Shown here: piece by piece, positions 8,239 through 9,352 of the stretch
Position numbering within the stretch: the first letter of the stretch is position 1
Layout of the letters: the number at the start of each line of letters is the position of its first letter
Source of the DNA: an uncultured Collinsella sp.
GTDB taxonomy: Bacteria; Actinomycetota; Coriobacteriia; Coriobacteriales; Coriobacteriaceae
Direction: 5' to 3'
Assembly: GCA_900543945.1 (NCBI GenBank)
Contig: UQTN01000084.1
Location: 1 to 9,352 of the forward strand
DNA length: 9,352 nucleotides
Program-made: the position numbers and the translations under genes
Notes under the pieces: model-generated
What the model saw: the letters and a program-made list of their open reading frames with translations, nothing else
The model's database searches: none
Told to the model about the DNA's origin: nothing

Positions 8239-8246
8239 AAAGGAGG
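8239..8246 (+). promoter_or_regulatory. Ribosome binding site of the DAHP synthase gene
   Basis: AAAGGAGG, six bases before the ATG at 8253. It favours that ATG over a second in-frame ATG at 8259, which would be 12 bases away. Confidence 0.88.
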
Positions 8247-8252
8247 CCCCAT

Positions 8253-9284
8253 ATGGCCATGGAATTCAAGCGCAGGCTGCCGATCCCCATGGAGATCCGC
8301 GAGGAAATGCCGCTTTCCGCCGAGCTTACCGCCAAAAAGCAGGCATTCGACGCCGAGGTCGCCAAGGTCTTTACCGGCGAAGACGCACGCAAAGTGCTCA
8401 TCATCGGCCCGTGCTCTGCCGACCGCGAGGATTCGGTGCTTGAGTACATGAACCGACTGGCCAAGACCGCCGAGGAGGTCAAGGACAAGCTCATCATCAT
8501 TCCGCGCGTCTATACCAACAAGCCGCGCACCAAGGGCACCGGCTACAAGGGGCTGCTGCACAACCCCGACCCCGAGGCGCCCGATGACCTGCTTGAAGGC
8601 GTTAAGGCCATCCGCCACATGCACCTGCGCGTCATCGAGGAGACTGGCTTCTTTACCGCCGACGAGATGCTCTACCCGTCCAACTACCAGTACCTCGTCG
8701 ACCTGCTGAGCTACGTCGCCGTGGGCGCGCGCTCGGTCGAGAACCAGGAGCATCGTCTGGTGTCGAGCGGCATTTCGGTGCCTGTGGGCATGAAAAACCC
8801 CACCGCCGGTTCCACCACCGTTATGCTCAACTCCATCTACGCCGCCCAGGCACATCAGAGCTTTATCTTCCGCAACTGGGAGGTCGAGTGCGACGGCAAC
8901 CCGCTCGCGCACGCCGTCATGCGTGGCTACATCGGTCTCGACGGTCGCACCTACCCCAATTACCACTACGAGCACCTGGAGCGCCTGGCCGAGCGCTATA
9001 CCGAGCATGCCGGCTACGCCAATCCGGCGGCAGTCATCGACTGCAACCACGACAACTCGGGCAAGCGCCCGCTGGAGCAGTACCGCATTTGCAAGGAGGT
9101 ACTCGACAGCTGCCGCCGCAACGAGTCCATCTCCAAACTGGTCAAGGGCTTTATGATCGAGTCTTACCTTGAGGACGGCAACCAGCCGGTCGATGGCGGT
9201 GTCTTTGGTAAGTCGATCACCGACCCGTGCCTGGGCTGGGAAAAGACCGACTACCTCATCCACGAGATCGCGGAGCGGGTTTAG
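8253..9284 (+). CDS. aroF: 3-deoxy-D-arabino-heptulosonate 7-phosphate (DAHP) synthase, type I
   Basis: 343 residues, near the 350 of E. coli AroF/G/H. Condenses phosphoenolpyruvate with erythrose 4-phosphate, the first step of the shikimate pathway to aromatic amino acids; cytoplasmic and metal dependent. Motifs in order: IIGPCSADRED (50-60; Cys54 a metal ligand), RVYTNKPRT (85-93), VGARSVENQEHR (157-168), VGMKNPTAGS (178-187; Lys181), DCNHDNSGK (263-271; His266 a metal ligand), MIESYLEDGNQ (301-311; Glu303) and GKSITDPCLGWE (319-330; Asp324). These correspond to Cys61, Lys186, His268, Glu302 and Asp326 of E. coli AroG. KPRTKGTGYKG has one more residue than the E. coli motif, and the sequence resembles the clostridial branch of type I enzymes. 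The N-terminal ~40 residues used for feedback control in AroG are present as an extension, but which amino acid, if any, inhibits it cannot be read here. The symbol is generic. It has its own promoter region and no operon partner in view. Confidence 0.97.
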   Translation: MAMEFKRRLPIPMEIREEMPLSAELTAKKQAFDAEVAKVFTGEDARKVLIIGPCSADREDSVLEYMNRLAKTAEEVKDKLIIIPRVYTNKPRTKGTGYKGLLHNPDPEAPDDLLEGVKAIRHMHLRVIEETGFFTADEMLYPSNYQYLVDLLSYVAVGARSVENQEHRLVSSGISVPVGMKNPTAGSTTVMLNSIYAAQAHQSFIFRNWEVECDGNPLAHAVMRGYIGLDGRTYPNYHYEHLERLAERYTEHAGYANPAAVIDCNHDNSGKRPLEQYRICKEVLDSCRRNESISKLVKGFMIESYLEDGNQPVDGGVFGKSITDPCLGWEKTDYLIHEIAERV

Positions 9285-9311
9285 TTACGCGGGTTTACCA
9301 ACCCGCGTAAC
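9284..9311 (+). terminator. Perfect 12-bp hairpin overlapping the DAHP synthase stop codon
   Basis: GTTACGCGGGTT (9284-9295) and AACCCGCGTAAC (9300-9311) pair fully around the loop TACC. The first base is the G of the TAG stop. It lacks a T tract, so it may be Rho-assisted, a stabilising hairpin, or the first part of a compound structure: a third arm, AAACCCGC (9325-9332), can compete for the same GCGGGTTT. The window ends in TTT at 9350-9352, perhaps the start of the real terminator. Confidence 0.5.
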
Positions 9312-9352
9312 GGCTCGACGCTGCAAACCCGCCAGAGCGGCAATCTGCCTTT

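Noticed and set aside
8003..8500. 165-codon minus-strand open frame over the aro gene start
   Set aside because: It overlaps the well-supported DAHP synthase N-terminus and the inverted-repeat element; an antisense artefact.

Overview
The window looks like a piece of a strictly fermentative, fairly GC-rich anaerobe. Gene content, codon use and the Firmicutes-like flavour of the proteins fit a gut Coriobacteriia (Actinomycetota), and Collinsella would be my first guess. That placement is inference; there is no rRNA or marker gene here.

Left part, minus strand (about 1-2474): a pyruvate formate-lyase locus whose enzyme is encoded in two pieces. The 683-residue core (423-2474) carries the barrel and the Cys-Cys active site but stops just before the glycyl-radical domain. 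That domain is a separate 83-residue gene (86-337) with its own strong ribosome binding site, 85 bases downstream. Together they make 766 residues, close to the 760 of E. coli PFL. The gap between them holds two hairpins and a possible extended -10 promoter. The activase gene that would be needed is not visible.

Middle (2475-3011): a 537-base non-coding divergent region between the pfl locus and a rightward operon. It contains an imperfect hairpin followed by T7, a 79-bp sequence bounded by 15-base inverted repeats, and a 9-bp inverted repeat whose right arm contains the GTG start codon of the MarR gene.

Rightward operon (3012-7683): a MarR-family regulator and two ABC half-transporters, packed with 4-base and 1-base overlaps and closed by a strong intrinsic terminator. 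The two transporters form a textbook heterodimer: the first has the degenerate ATP-site residues (Asp for Glu, Gln for His), and the second has the catalytic Glu and His but an LSQGQ signature. The layout matches MarR-ABC-ABC operons such as streptococcal rcrRPQ. The first subunit has an unusual insertion of about 215 residues between TM1 and TM2.

Right part (7684-9352): a 569-base gap containing a 238-bp AT-richer element bounded by near-perfect 31-base inverted repeats (MITE-like), then a palindrome and a plausible promoter, then a type I DAHP synthase gene (8253-9284), the entry step of aromatic amino acid synthesis. Its stop codon runs into a perfect 12-bp hairpin.

The most unusual thing in the window is the split glycyl-radical enzyme. 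No CRISPR array, tRNA, rRNA, transposase or prophage gene was seen.
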